From assembly GCF_026262505.1 (NCBI RefSeq), contig NC_067206.1:1922001-1986000 (forward strand): a stretch of DNA of 64,000 nucleotides. Reading direction: 5' to 3'. The stretch's first letter is position 1. Every line of letters begins with the position of its first letter. The notes below the pieces were generated by a model. That model saw only the letters and a program-made list of their open reading frames with translations. It had not been told where the DNA came from and did not search any database. Both the position numbers and the translations under genes were made by a program. This DNA is from Trichomonas vaginalis G3. Its lineage: Eukaryota > Parabasalia > Trichomonadida > Trichomonadidae. Positions 1-13,539 of this stretch are shown here, in pieces.

Positions 1-32
1 ATGTTTAATTATAAATAAAAAATAAAAATTAA

Positions 33-869
33 TTATAAAAAGTTAATCAAATTTAACACCCCTTTATTTAAATCAACTATTATTTTCCCATGTTCACCTA
101 ATTGCTGATATTGTGTGTAAAGTTCATTAATGCTCATTGGTAAATTCACTTGATAAAGCATAACATTCAACTGTTGACGACTAAACCCACTGAAAATGAA
201 AAGTGTTGATAGATTTGATTTAATGTTTGTGCTTAATGCTTTGAAATATTGAACAGCCATAAAGAATGAACACTGAATGTGTCGACATTGAGTTAATAAC
301 TGATTAAAATATGATTTCTCATTTGTTATTAGTTTTGATTTCACCGCATCATCTAGAAAAATGAGTGAATGCAAAAATTCTCTATCAAAATTTGAAATAG
401 AAAGTGTTTCAAATAATTCATCCCGTTGTTTATCAATAATTTTATCCTCTAATCCTTGCTTCTTGATTGTATTATATAATTCTTTATACATTACAAAGTT
501 TTTTAAATAATCTTCTGCTTCTTCTTGTGATAAATAAATAATTGGAATTTTGATTAAATGCTTTAAAGATTCAAATGTATCATCTGAAGGTGAACCTGAA
601 CGGTTGATATAAATTAACACATGTGAATAGGGTGAAGTGTTAGCAATAATGATAATTTGTTTTAATATCGTTAATGTTTTACCTTTATTTTGTTTACCAA
701 TTGCTGCAGTGATTGAATTTAAGTAACATTCAGAATATGGAATTTTCATTAATTTTTCCTTAGATAGAGCATTTCTATTATCACTCAATGCTTCATTAAT
801 CATATCATCTACGTATGTATTATATACTCCTGCTAATTCTTCATAAGGGGTGGATGAATTTAAATCCAT
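33..869 (-). CDS. Polinton packaging ATPase (A32/FtsK-like), block A1
   Basis: The 278-residue frame looks whole. It shows a P-loop (GKQNKGKT, about residue 57) and a hydrophobic strand ending in acidic residues (LIFLDD, about residue 170), the Walker A and B signatures of genome-packaging ATPases in Polintons and related viruses. It lies just downstream of the capsid gene on the same strand, the usual neighbour. A second copy (26620-27456) and a third, highly degraded one (about 13540-14374) occur in the window. Confidence 0.8.
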   Translation of the reverse strand: MDLNSSTPYEELAGVYNTYVDDMINEALSDNRNALSKEKLMKIPYSECYLNSITAAIGKQNKGKTLTILKQIIIIANTSPYSHVLIYINRSGSPSDDTFESLKHLIKIPIIYLSQEEAEDYLKNFVMYKELYNTIKKQGLEDKIIDKQRDELFETLSISNFDREFLHSLIFLDDAVKSKLITNEKSYFNQLLTQCRHIQCSFFMAVQYFKALSTNIKSNLSTLFIFSGFSRQQLNVMLYQVNLPMSINELYTQYQQLGEHGKIIVDLNKGVLNLINFL

Positions 870-893
870 TTAATCAAAAATAAATTTATAATT

Positions 894-2532
894 TTAAACA
901 TTTCTATTCATCAATATTTCATCATATGAACTTCTATACTGTGGTGGTGTACCTGTTGGATGATATTTCAAACCTTCATCCGGTGTCCATGTCCAATATG
1001 TAGTCCTAGTAAACCAAACCTGAGGAGGATTTGTCACTTTTGAACAGTAAGTGTCATTTTCACCCTGAATGATTGGATAAGCTTTCACTTGTACTGTAAC
1101 TTGTGAGTTGAAAGTTTCTAATCCATCAAAGAATATACCCGCTCCATCACGTTGAACTGGAATAGTGCATAAGAATGAAGTTTGGTCTTTCCATGTTCTA
1201 GCTAATGGTGTGCCATCATCATCATTCAGTGGTCTAGTTAATGAGTCCTCGTATTCTTCGTGCATTCATTCACTCCATCTAAATCAGAAGCTTGAAGCAT
1301 ACGTGTAAAGAATATGTCACCCACTGTGGTCATCGCTTGATCGGGGAAGTTTCTGGAATCTATAGTGACCTGAAGACCTCGAAGCATTGGATTTTCTAAA
1401 ACCGTTCTTTGCATTGCATTCTTCGGAAATGTTAACACAACATCTGTAACATTATGAAGAGCGTATGAGAAATCTGAGCTAATACCTTCAGGAGTGATGC
1501 AACCTCCATTTAGTGAACGAACGTCAATATGTTGAGCTGGAATCATGAATGGATCTTCCTTACTAAATAAACGTGGTATTGCTTTAACTGATTCTTCAAT
1601 TAAACCGTATCCTGGTGTAATGCATTTATCCTCTAAAACTTCCATCTTTGTGCATGAAATAATAACGTCTTCAACTGTTGCGTCAGCAGATGTAGCGGCT
1701 AAGCTTGTAATTAATTTGGCAGGAAGTCCGATTTGTTGGAATTTGCGATCATATTTATAAACATGATTCATAATCTTTTCATAATTTTCATCAGTTATCT
1801 TTTCATAAACGTAATTTTGTAAATCAGCAACTCTTAACGGGTCAACCTGACAAAATACTAAAGTATCCCTGAAAACATAATATTTAAGAATGATTTCACC
1901 AAATGATTTAGGATAATCATCGAACGCCTGAAATGCTAACAAATCATTTACCGGAATAATCATATCAAAAGTGACATCAACTTCTTCATTTGCTTTCTTG
2001 AAAACTTCTGAAGGGTCAATATATTTACCACATACTGAGTTATCATATTTTTGAACATTATTATATAACGAATGAACAAACTTTTTAACTTTCCTTTCTG
2101 ATTTTGGTTTATATGTTGCAAATGCGAAAGATTCACGGGCGCAATCCATCTGAAGATAACCAGCATCACCTCTTTCGGTTTCTACTTCTAATTGTTTAAA
2201 GCTTTGATTTGATGATTTGTAACCAACGAATAAACGCATGCATTTAAAAGCGGCATCACATGTGAAAGCTTTATTTGAAACTAGAGTTGCTTTAACTTTG
2301 CGTTTAATATATGTGTCACCTAATTGGTTCACATCATGAGCCGGATTTGTAATTCTTAAATGAGTTTGTTTATCATCAAAATATGGAGCATCAGAGTCAT
2401 AGCATGAACTTTCAAGTTCTCTATAATATCTTCTCCGTCATTCTTTGCGAATATTTCATTTATCTTTTCGAATGAATGAAATACATTTCCATTAATCGGT
2501 TTAGTGTTTGGCACTAAATAGTTAGTCGTCAT
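894..2532 (-). pseudogene. Polinton major capsid protein, block A1
   Basis: Open stretches of up to 364 residues match the equivalent gene of block B almost residue for residue. Size, position beside the packaging ATPase and beta-rich composition fit the double-jelly-roll major capsid protein of Polintons. The assignment rests on context and family layout rather than a short catalytic motif. The gene is broken, about two breaks. Confidence 0.65.
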
Positions 2533-2602
2533 TTATTATTAAATAAAAAATCAAAATTAAAAGATGAAAATGAATTTTTAATTTTAATGAAATAATCAAC
2601 TA

Positions 2603-2815
2603 TGGCTGCAGGATTCTTTAAGAAACTGTGGGATAAAGTAAAAAGAGGAGCGCATAAAGTTTGGGAATAAGAAAGGAGCAAATTGGATATTTAAGAATAA
2701 AGAAGCAATTAGTGACGTTGCTGAATCAATAACACCAAAAGCTGCCCCAATAAGAGAAATTTTAAATAAGGAGAAAGGTTTATCGACTACAACCGATACT
2801 AAGATAAAAATAATA
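2603..2815 (+). pseudogene. Small amphipathic protein, block A1
   Basis: This is the counterpart of the whole gene at 29184-29399, starting with the same MAAG-F-KKLWDKVK N-terminus. It is broken (about two or three breaks). Confidence 0.6.
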
Positions 2816-2820
2816 TTTAT

Positions 2821-3065
2821 TTATTTTTCCACTATCTCCCCTATTTTATTAAGTATTCCTTCAGCAATTCCACCAACTGCGTTACCTGCTTGTGCTCCCA
2901 TCGCCGGATTACCTGCTTTAGCACCTAATACTCCTCCTATGATAGTTCCTGCCGTTTTCGCTACTGGTGCCAAAAAGTTTGCAACGGGTTTAATAATTTT
3001 TGATGAACCCAACTTGCAGCTTTCTTAATTCCTTCCCATAATTTTTTAAAGAATCCTGCCGCCAT
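2821..3065 (-). pseudogene. Glycine-rich amphipathic protein, block A1
   Basis: This is the counterpart of the whole gene at 29424-29660, with a lysine-rich amphipathic N-terminus followed by a Gly/Ala-rich segment. It is broken, about one or two breaks. Confidence 0.6.
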
Positions 3066-3131
3066 TCTGATTTAATATTAATTAAAAAATATATTTCATC
3101 ACTTATATTCTAATTTTTTATTTAATGATAA

Positions 3132-3345
3132 ATGAAACCGATTTTAAAAATAAATGAAACAGAGGAGGAAGAAATAAATGAAAGTGAAAATGTTCAACAA
3201 AAAATAAACGTTGTTAAACCAATTACTGAAATAAAAATTTTTTCATCTGTTGATGAATTTAATGACTATTATGCTAATAATAAAAAATTATTTGAAGAAT
3301 TGACAACATGTAAATTGAATAAAATGTTTAAAGTTGAGGACAGAG
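3132..3345 (+). pseudogene. Acidic Polinton protein of unknown function, 5' part, block A1
   Basis: The frame begins with a Glu/Asn-rich segment and matches 29727-29940 in block B. It is cut by the A1/A2 junction, so only the first part is present. Function not recognised. Confidence 0.55.
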
Positions 3346-5570
3346 TCAATAATTTTATGTCATTATTGCAATAAAGACTTGAAATATGATGACCCAATTG
3401 ATAAAATTATTGGAGAACATTTGTTTATAAAATTATAATGCTTCATAATCTTTCTTATCATCAATGCTGCAATGATTCGTACGCTTAGGCATATAAAGAA
3501 CTTTAATCATAATACAAAATATCCGAGAAGAAGAAGTGGAATCTTAAGTTTTGACATTAACAAAAAAATATTGGAAATATAAATTAATCACTATAACAAG
3601 AAACAAGATGAAAAAGCAGAAAGTGGATACCTAAAAATCAAATGTTATCAATGGAATGACTATCAATACTATCACGCATTTCAATCCTTCATCTAAATGC
3701 AATGTGGTAACAGCGTTTACATTATGGCAAATAAACCAACATTGGATAGAATCGTAATGACAAGAAAACCAAACATACCAAAGAATAAATTGTCAGTAAA
3801 TGTGTTGTATTGCTAATGTCGTTAAATCAATAAAGATTGAAGATGTTCAACGTTTAAGAATCTAATTTAAGAAAATTTTTATCATTAAAAATAATTTACC
3901 AATGACTCTCTAGATTCATGTTGAAAGCGTATCAACAATTCTCCGTAATGGAAATTATGGTGTTTATCAAATTTCAACAAGAGTAAGATGTTAAAGTAAT
4001 CACGCCCATATAATAAACTATCAATAAGTCCAGAGAAAACTAAAACCTGTTATCAAATGAGGACACCATTTCAACCATTATGACTCATTCGTTTGTGTTG
4101 ACTTTATATTCATTATATCCTCATCATTTTTCATCTAATCTCATGATTTCATTCGAACTATTCTGACCATAAATGTATATGCGGTGAAGATTGAATGCTT
4201 TATCATTTGTGATCAGCGAACAAAAAAGCAAAAGACGTGGAATAATTAAGAAGAAAAATACTTTATTCGTTGCTGAAAGCTAAAGGGTCACATTGATGAA
4301 AAATACATTTTAATGATTACATAAACTTTTACCGGAATAATAAGAAACTTAGATATTATCACAGATGAAAAAAACAATTGGCAGTTTTATGTATAATTAC
4401 ATGAAATCAAACAATTACCCAGTGACCAGAAAACAGAGGAAATAAACTCAGTTTAGCATAACACACAACCAGATATCAACCATTTTCTTCTTATTATCTT
4501 TGGTATTCTAATGGACACGGTTCATTTTCATTGAAATGATCATTCAATCAATTTTAACATTACGAAAAACACTTGATTTTATAATGGAATTGCGAACGAA
4601 CTTTATGACGAAAAGACAAAGGTCTGGATTAAAGGAATAATAAGGAAAATCAGTTTATTTTGTAAGATTTCATTGATGGATCATATTGGTTACGATGCAT
4701 GAATACACAAAAATTACGCAAAGACTTAAAATAATGAATGCAAGAAGGCAACGCTTGCATGTATGTCAAACTAAGTTTAAAACATTAAGAGGAAATACGT
4801 GTGAAGATACTGTATCAATGGATGCTTAAGATAGGATTTTATAGACTGTTGATACATGTTTTACAAAATGCATTTTACTTTGATAATCGCTAAATACTGA
4901 GATTTAGTTTTCATTTATGATTTTATGTATAATTGCAGCGAATCTTAATCGTTTCATTTTCATTGAAGGTGATACTGATTCAGCTTATTGGGGCCATTGC
5001 TGGCGGACCAAATCTTCCTAAACCCAAGCATTTCAGGCTAATTTAACCGATAAAAAATTTTATGATAAAAACATTTTACGAATTCGCCACCATTTTGATT
5101 CTTTGATTTTGATGAGAAAATTTAAAACTCTAAATTCAAAGATGTAAGCTCAAGAATAAGCACATGAGAAAAAATTATTGGTTTAGCAATTGAGAAGACA
5201 AGTGATAAAATGGTGCTTTTTATGTCCTAAGCTGTTATACTATCATTCAAAACGGTTCAATCTATGGAAGTGATTTAAAATAGATTTGCACAAAAAAATG
5301 GAAAGGGTGTAGTTTAGACAAAGATATAGCAATTAACACCTAAAAATTATTTGGATATAATAAATGATAAGTGATATTTGCATGGTCAATATAATTTTAC
5401 AACTTAAAAAACGGGTCAATGAACTCGCTAACAAATTGTAGACTGCATTAACAGGAGCACAAACACTAAGGCCTGTATTGTTGTGAATGAGCAAATGGCG
5501 ATGTTGTTTGCCTATACAATTAATTATTTGAATGGAAGCAAAGAACATCATTTATACCAAATGGTACTTA
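3346..5570 (+). pseudogene. Polinton polymerase B fragment, block A2
   Basis: Aligns along its length with the distal half of the block B polymerase (about 16850-18943). The exonuclease half is absent because the block starts inside the gene. Very heavily broken. Confidence 0.7.
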
Positions 5571-6354
5571 GCATTCAATAGATCAACACGATTTAAATCA
5601 TACGCCAACAGCAACAAAACATGAACTTTGAAGAAGGAACGTAAGACGTCAATATTAAATAATGTTTTTTATACTATGATTCAAAAGAAGGGGGCACCCT
5701 TAAAACATTGATTTTTTTATGATAAATGTAACGAGATTTTAAAAATTTAAGTTGCATGATGTTCATATTTAATTCAAAATTTTTCTGTTATTATGAATTT
5801 TTAAAAAGCATATCTCCAAAAAACATAATAAATAATATAACGGGTATGATATGAATATTATTATCCAGTATTATTAAAAATGACAGTTTGAAATATCATA
5901 TAAAATAATTCTGAAAATTAAAGACAAAATTAAAAATATATGAATATCAAAGAGGAAAAAGTAAATCACAACTTAAAACATTGAAAGATTCAAAGAATAA
6001 TAGATTACAGAAGAAGATCATTGCAGTGAATATATAATTATTAATATTATAATCCTAGCACAAACCAAAAACCGAGGTAAGAGACAAAGAAGTCAACACA
6101 AAGAATCAAACGCCCAGGTCCTTCAGACGCATAATGAGCACAGCTTTAATTTATGATTTCATTAGTTAAACCCATATTCACCCGACTTTTAAATGAAATC
6201 AACTTTTGGAATTCATTCCTTCAACATAAAACTCGAAGCGGGAAAAGATATCAAACCTTTATATACAGTGCAATATTTAAAACAAATGAATAGAAACATC
6301 CAGAATAATGAACGAATTCAACTAATTGCATCAATCCGAAACATCAAAAGCGAG

Positions 6355-7270
6355 TAAAATTAACCAACTTGCAGAACCAACCTCCAACACCGAGTACTCC
6401 TCCTTCAGAACTTCAAATCTTCAGTCATTCACTTTATATAGATCCATGTTCAAACGATTAAAGAAAGCAAAAAATTTTAAAAGGAGGATTTCAAGATTAT
6501 AAATAAACCAAACTGACCAAAAATTCAACCAGTTAAAGGAAAAATTAGTCGCCCTATTGCTCCATATCCATATTCAATACGAAATCGATTCATTGAGATA
6601 TCAAAGGAGAAACGTTTAGCTTATTTATTTGCCTTAACATTAACACTAGATATTTAATTGCATTCATGAAAGGAAACAAACAGGAAGACAAGAAGAGCTA
6701 TTCAATACTTACTAAGATCATGGAAGAGTAGATAATATAAGGCGGTGATGCTGATAAATGGATTTCAGGCAGCTTAGACTCATTATTTCACCAACAGATT
6801 AATGTTTTTGCTCTTCATCGTTCCATATAGTCTTCATAGAGTAAAAGTAGTTGAGTGCGTGTATGACAGACTCTTCAGAGATGCGTTAAGGGGTTAACTG
6901 GTCAGAGTATACTGGATGGAAGAGTCATAAGCTCCATCAGTACAGCAGTTAGTATATTACTTATTAATATACATGGCAGGAGAACTAATTAAACAGGGGG
7001 AAACAGTGGAAATGAAAATGATATTTCAAAAGAATGAATTATAGAAAGCAAATGGAAAGGTGAATATGTTAAACGTTGAACAAATTAATTCAGGCTCAGA
7101 AGGTTTAAACAAGGAAAATAAATGTTTTAGTTCATCTCGATTATAGAAAAACTTGATTAAATTAATGACAAAAAGAAGACGGAAGATTTGACACAATAGC
7201 AATTTGGTTAATATATTAACGCAATGCATTAGTTTGAAGTTAAAAATCAAATTAATAGAAATTCCGAGTT
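6355..7270 (+). pseudogene. Polinton integrase fossil, block A2
   Basis: Corresponds to the integrase region at about 19620-20540 of block B, in the same position between a small Lys-rich gene and the hairpin-rich spacer. Heavily broken. Confidence 0.6.
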
Positions 7271-8744
7271 TATATTTTATTACTCATTATATTTACCATA
7301 ATATTTATTTTTATATTTCGTAAGAAAATGGAGGGACAACAAAAGCAGTCAAGAGTCCAGACGATGAATTATAAATAAGAAACTAAAAGAATTAAAATTC
7401 AAAAAATCATCTCATTACAAAAAGACCAGCGCACAATGCGTGGATGGGGTTGAACACTATAAAGAGGAGGAAAGAAAATATATCGAAATTAGAAATACTA
7501 TCGTTCCAATCCTTAACTGAGTGAAGCAAAAATAAAAGAATTTAATTAGAATTAAATAAATGATGTGGAAAGATAATTAATAAAGATGGAATTTTTAAAC
7601 TCAATCAAATTTAATTTTTATTCCTTCTTCGACAACATCTCTCTTACCATCATTACATGCATAACCACCATTTCTCAATTTTAGTGGTTTGTTATTTTTA
7701 ACATTTTTGCATTCATTTATTAATCATTTCTCCTTGTTATGATCGTGGGTAAATTTTTGAGCTTGTGGGGTATCATTTATGATAAAAAATAAAAAATTTG
7801 TTATCCTTAATTTTATCGTTAAGTGGACGCAAAGAGTCGAGATCAAGTCTCATGGTTTTAGGTTATTCAAAATAATTATTTTGATAAATGAAGAACTGGG
7901 AAAATAAAGTTTACGTCAAAATATGTTAATAGTTATAAATCTTATGTCGACAGGCTCGTAGCACATGGTCTAGGTGGTGTTATGGAGGGTCGAGTCTGTG
8001 GTTTTCAACGCGACAGTGCCGTATTTTCGTCAGTTTCTGATTGTCTTGTTTGTCGATGAATAAAAAGTATCATGATAAAGTGCTTTATATTCCACGGGAA
8101 ATAAATAATCAAAAATTACTTTATTTCTTCTTTATTCTTCTTTATTTCTTTGTTTCCGTGGAAGAAGGTTTTGCTTGTTTTTTCAGCCGAAATCAATGAT
8201 TTTTTTCATTTTTTTGGAATCTCTCTCAGGGCGAGATAGAGGAATCTTTTCTCCTCGTGGAAGCTGTGAACAAAAATATATTTAGGTGAAGAGGTGAGCA
8301 TATCACCTGTTTTCATGGTGTAGTGAAATAAAATTATTGTTATTCAGTTTATTTTATCATCATTTTATTAAGTTCATCTTTAGTTAATAATTGAATGGAT
8401 TCCGCTAATGTTCCACCTGATCACAACACTTGCCCCTGCTAATGTTTGAAGAAACCTGGGATAAAGTACTCTGAAATGATGTCATTGGTATCATTAATTT
8501 TAGAAATCAGTTGCTTAATTAATTTGTCAGTATGATAAAAATAAATGCATAATTTAATTTTTTCTTTCTCATTTTTTCTCATTTTTCATTTTTCATTCTG
8601 TTTTGTTTCGCAACTTTTCAAGTTGTTTGGTCTTTCGAGTAACTTTATTTTTAACGTTGGATCAAATATTGGGTTTCCAATCTTTATCTCTTCCAATAAC
8701 ACCATATGTAGAATCTTCATTTATATTACTAAAATAAAAATTTA

Positions 8745-10530
8745 AATTTATGTCGTTTGCTCTTTTAGAGCTCCTAAGTTTGTTTCCAAACATTGACATT
8801 ATCATTGAACTCTATACCATGCGAAACAGTCATAACATGGTGCCATGTAATCTTTACTTCTGTCCCGTTGGTTGTGTATATCCTGAACTTGATGTGTATG
8901 TTTCCTTCTCCCTGAGTGTCACCTCCGGAGTAAAAATTTATGGCAACAATTTAAACTATCTTTAACATCATATCCTTACTTTTGTCATTCCTGACCGAAT
9001 CCCAATATCTCATGCTTATTGCCACCTGCTTGAGATGTGCTAAATCAATGTAGTGACTGTGTGCAGGTAAATTTTCACCTGTTAATCGTGTTTTACTTTC
9101 CCCCTGTGTCTTGATAGTTTGCAACAAATACCAAAAACTGGCGATCTATTTGTTCCCATGCACACACACAAACATTGCTTGAGGGACTCTCACATTCATA
9201 GATGTATAAATATAACCTACTGTTCATCTAAAATCAAACTATGATGAATATTATAAGGATTGTCTCTTTTGAACTTAAAATATAGTGTAACTATTTCGGG
9301 TTTCTTTGGTTTTCTGTCAGAATATTTTTTATAATATATCTTTATGGTGTTTCAGGGTATGTAAATCTTGACTTATCAAATTCTATCTTTGTCATCTTCA
9401 TAGATAGTATACTATTTCGGAGTATTTTTATTGCTATCTATTTATCTTATATCTATCTATAATTCTAAATATATAATGTTTAGCTTTTTTGGGTCTTACT
9501 ATGGTGCGGTCAACACCCATAGTCATAATAATACGTGTGAAGCTACGTTTTAAGACAATGTCATATCCGTGCTTTCATTAAAATCTTAAATTACTTCTTT
9601 TGTTCGTCTCACATATAAGTTTAAGTAAACAGTTGTTGTCTAATGGAATTTAACTTGATGTGCCATATTCTTTATAAGCCTACATAACATATTCATTTTA
9701 TTTTGTGACGAATGACGACAATCTCCTCAATACGATCCCACCAAACGCCTCTACCATTCTTAAGACTGTACCAAACTCCCATCTAAAATATTTGGTTTTC
9801 TTCATTGACAGGAAACAGTCGCCACAATAGTTTCAATATTTTCTTGTTCCACTAAACTTTATAGTTATATTTCGTTTAACGAAATGATATATCCTGCTTT
9901 CTTGCTAACTCATCGTAACAAAATGATATATCTGCTTTCTTTGCTAACTTCATCGTTAAACATTATATATCGGCTTTTCTTGGCTAAACTCATACGTTAA
10001 CAAAATGATATATCTGCCTTTAAGGTCTAAACATTTCTGAAACCTCATCCTGTATCAGCTTTAGTTTAAGAATCTTCAGTATGTCCGTTCATGTACCATT
10101 CAACCCTTCTATAATTTCATTATCTTTTCTACATTAACATATTCCTTATCTGCCTTCTTCAGTAATTTCATACCACAAATCCCTTATCGCCTTCTTCATT
10201 ATGTTCATTTAGGAAACCCTTTTAGAATCCTCATTTAAATTAAACTTTCCAATCTTCAAAACTTTAGGAAATGCACGTTTCATGCGTATATCTTTTTCTT
10301 CTGGTGGAATGTGTGTATATCATCCGTCTAACTTTAATTTTTGAATGTCATAAATAAAATCTTTCTTTTATATTTAATTCACTGCACCACCTTTGCAAAC
10401 GAATTCAAAATGGTCATTTTCAATTTACTACTCAAATCTCCACTATTTCAACATTTGCGTTTGTTCTGCCGTCCTTGAATTATATGCATATATGGCGTAT
10501 TAGATGGCTGTGCCTTTAATTGCTGTGAGT
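8745..10530 (-). pseudogene. Fibre-like protein fossil, block A2
   Basis: Corresponds to 22023-23695 of block B and retains recognisable copies of the same 39-bp internal repeat near 9870-10020. Heavily broken. Confidence 0.6.
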
Positions 10531-10589
10531 TGTTCTTGTTTAATACCACTACATTAAATACTTACGAATTTAAAACCTCAAACTATTTA

Positions 10590-13515
10590 ATCTGTTATCT
10601 CTCAGCTATTTTTTCTATTTGAAATTGCCCATAATATTTCATTCATCAAATTCTTAAATCACAATCAAATAGGCAGTTATTCTAAATTTAATATTTATAA
10701 ATCCTTTTGAATGAGAGAATAAATAATTCCAATAATGAAACGGATATGATAAAGAAAATGTTTAAGTTTGATGGATAAATGTTTTGTATTGATCGGGGAA
10801 AGATGTTAGGGTCTAATGTTTTGATGTGAAAATCTCATTGGGGTTAAACTTTATCACATTTGATTAAAATGAAATTTAAACCGGTATCAAATACAAAACA
10901 TCCCCAGACATCTTTTTCAAAATTATAATATCCCCAACAATGAACGAAGACGACGAGGAGTACAAAATTTAATTTTCAGCGGAACTTTAATAAGGTTTAT
11001 TTATTTCATTCAAGTTCAAAAAAGTTTATCAGTTTTGATTTAAAAATTTTCTCATACAATATGATAAATATTCATTAAATAACTTAATCATGTTTAATAT
11101 CCCCATTTCGTTATTCAACCAATTATTTATATACTTCTCTTTTTAGTCTACGACCCCGCAGCTATGCGGCTTCATGGTACTTTCTAATAAATGAATTAAT
11201 CTGAAGGTCTAAAAGAAGGTGGATTAAAATTACCACTCAACAGAAAGAGAGTAACATTATAATTCGCTAACGTTAAATTTAATTCACAGTCATTTATTCA
11301 AATAATATTGATATTGACATTTTTACATTAAAAATATGTAAAGCTTATTTTCCAGTGAATAAATTAAAACTGAATAAATTTACCTCAAGAATCATAAATT
11401 CAACGAAAGGAAATTCATTCAATTTGATAAATGTTCTAGTGTTTTCAGAAAATAGGATCGATGTCATATTCATTCATCGAGGTTATATTTCACTTCATTC
11501 AAAATTTAGTTCACTCAAACCATATAATGACCATTCATAAAGATTTTCAATGGTTATTAAAATTAATTGATAGATTAAAATATGAACAGATTGAACAATA
11601 TCGAATTTTTGGAGATTTTGGTTAAAACTATCCGAGTTTGGAAAAAAAGATTGAAGAAGATAAAGCTGGATTACTAGAACAAAAACAATACAATGACCGA
11701 TCCAATAGTGCGGAACAAAAAAATAAAACAAAGATAGAAAACTGAGTGAATAAAGGTCAATTATTATCGAATTATGATTCAAGGATTATTATTCGATATG
11801 TTAATGCTTGAATATTAATAGCCTTAACAAAGAATTTTTCAAGTGATATTGTATATTCATCAGACTATTTTATTATAAATCAAATATCATTATATTTAAG
11901 ATGAAGTTCAGTTTTGTCCGTTCTTGTGTGATGATTCTTAATTGTTGGATGCTAATATCCTTTATAGATTTATCTTTTGCAACTGTCCGCATAGCATGAA
12001 ACGCTCGTCATCTATGAAAAGAATTAATTCTTCAACGTCTGATCTTGAACATCACAAAAGAATGTCGATAGAATTAATGATCATAATGGTAAAATAATAA
12101 ACCGGAATTGGTTCAATTAAATTTCATTAATTGAATCATTAATTATCATTTGACTATCACGATATATTTTCATAATTCTGATATTGAATGTCATATTTAT
12201 AGTCGCATTTGCGACTGAATCGTAGATTCCTGGGTTCTCGAGATGTTTTATGATAAGAGGTGGGGTATGTTGGATAGATTGGGAATTTCAACAGTGTTCC
12301 TTTACCGGTTCAGATAAAATTGAGTTGTGGTCTCATTCTCTTGGTTTTCTTCATTCTCCTCATTCTTCCGGTAATGTCACGAGTTAATTAGAGATTTCTT
12401 TTTGGAGTTGCCTTTGACCTTGTTAATTTCAGACTAACATTACTTTAACTATCTGGTTGAATTATCGTGATTTAGTCGATCATATTACATTATAACCAAC
12501 CTAATCTTGTTTTGCGTTAGTTGTTCTTTTGACTAGGAACGTCTTCTCATTTATATTCGAATAAAAAAAATATTATTTAAAACTTTTATTGTTGCTGGAA
12601 CTTTTGATCTATTATTTTGTATTTGTCAGAATGTTGATTTTTAGCATTTTATCGAAATTTAATAACCGAAATATTATTCATTAATTGCATTCTTATAATT
12701 CATTGATTTCGTTCCTCAAAATTTTCTTTTATCTGTTCCTGAACTTAATCATAATTGTATACCTCGTTGCTGAATTAATATGGTTTCTTAATTAAATCTT
12801 TGAAGTCTTGAGATAAAGAGCCTGATGCAATTCTTCTACTATAATTGTTGAATGCTGTTAAGTTCTCTTTACACATTGCCGAAAATGGTCTTAATAGAAG
12901 CACTTAAAGAATTTTCTTAGCTGGAATTTAGGTCTTAATTTGCAATATTGGGACATTAAACTGGTTTAGAATATCGTGGTAATCCATTGCCGGCCTCTTC
13001 TAATTAGCATTAATTTCTTCATTGAAGTAAGAGATATGGATTATGACGGTATGAAATTTAACTTGGACCATTTTCACCTTTCTCCAAGTGTATTGCTTAC
13101 AGCTTCCATTTCATCAAAGTGCTAGCGATAATGTTTCATTATTATTGCTTTACGTTTAGGATAATCCTCGATGTTTAATTTATACCCATTTATGACTTTA
13201 ATAATTTCCTTGACCGATCAGTAAACGAAAAAATTCATTTATACCATCAGGTTTCCATTATGGAGCCCGTTAATGTCTGCTCGTGTGCTTCCCAATTGGA
13301 CATGACGCTTGGTGTCTCTCTCGCTTCTGCTGGTAATGTTAAATAAAGTTTCTCATTTGTTTAACAAATTTTTTAAGCACCAGCAACAATATGAACTATT
13401 CTTTCATTCCTATTCGAGACCTTTCATTAGCTCATATTAAGACACCCCTTTTGTTTCCCCTTGTTTTAATGGAACTTGTAGAATGATTTGGCTTATTCTT
13501 TCTGTCATGTTTAAT
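10590..13515. pseudogene. Run of structural-type gene fossils, block A2
   Basis: Corresponds to 23721-26589 of block B: a minus-strand gene, a short plus-strand gene and two more minus-strand genes in the same order. All are heavily broken. Functions not recognised beyond their place among virion-type genes. Confidence 0.55.
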
Positions 13516-13539
13516 GTAAAATAAAAAATAAAAAATTAA

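Larger units (their letters stand above)
1..3345. mobile_element. Polinton/Maverick fossil, block A1 (structural-gene end)
   Basis: The block matches 26588-29940 of this same window in the same orientation, with only a few differences per kilobase, so it is a young copy of the same family. Parts from left to right: packaging ATPase, major capsid protein, a small amphipathic protein, a glycine-rich amphipathic protein and the start of an acidic protein. The ATPase looks whole; the others carry about one to three breaks each. The left end lies outside the window. The right end stops abruptly inside the acidic gene, where the sequence jumps to the polymerase region of block A2. Confidence 0.85.

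Noticed and set aside
1545-1760. Plus-strand open frame inside the capsid gene (also at 28128-28343)
   Set aside because: It is a shadow of the minus-strand capsid gene; its repeated occurrence only reflects duplication of that gene.
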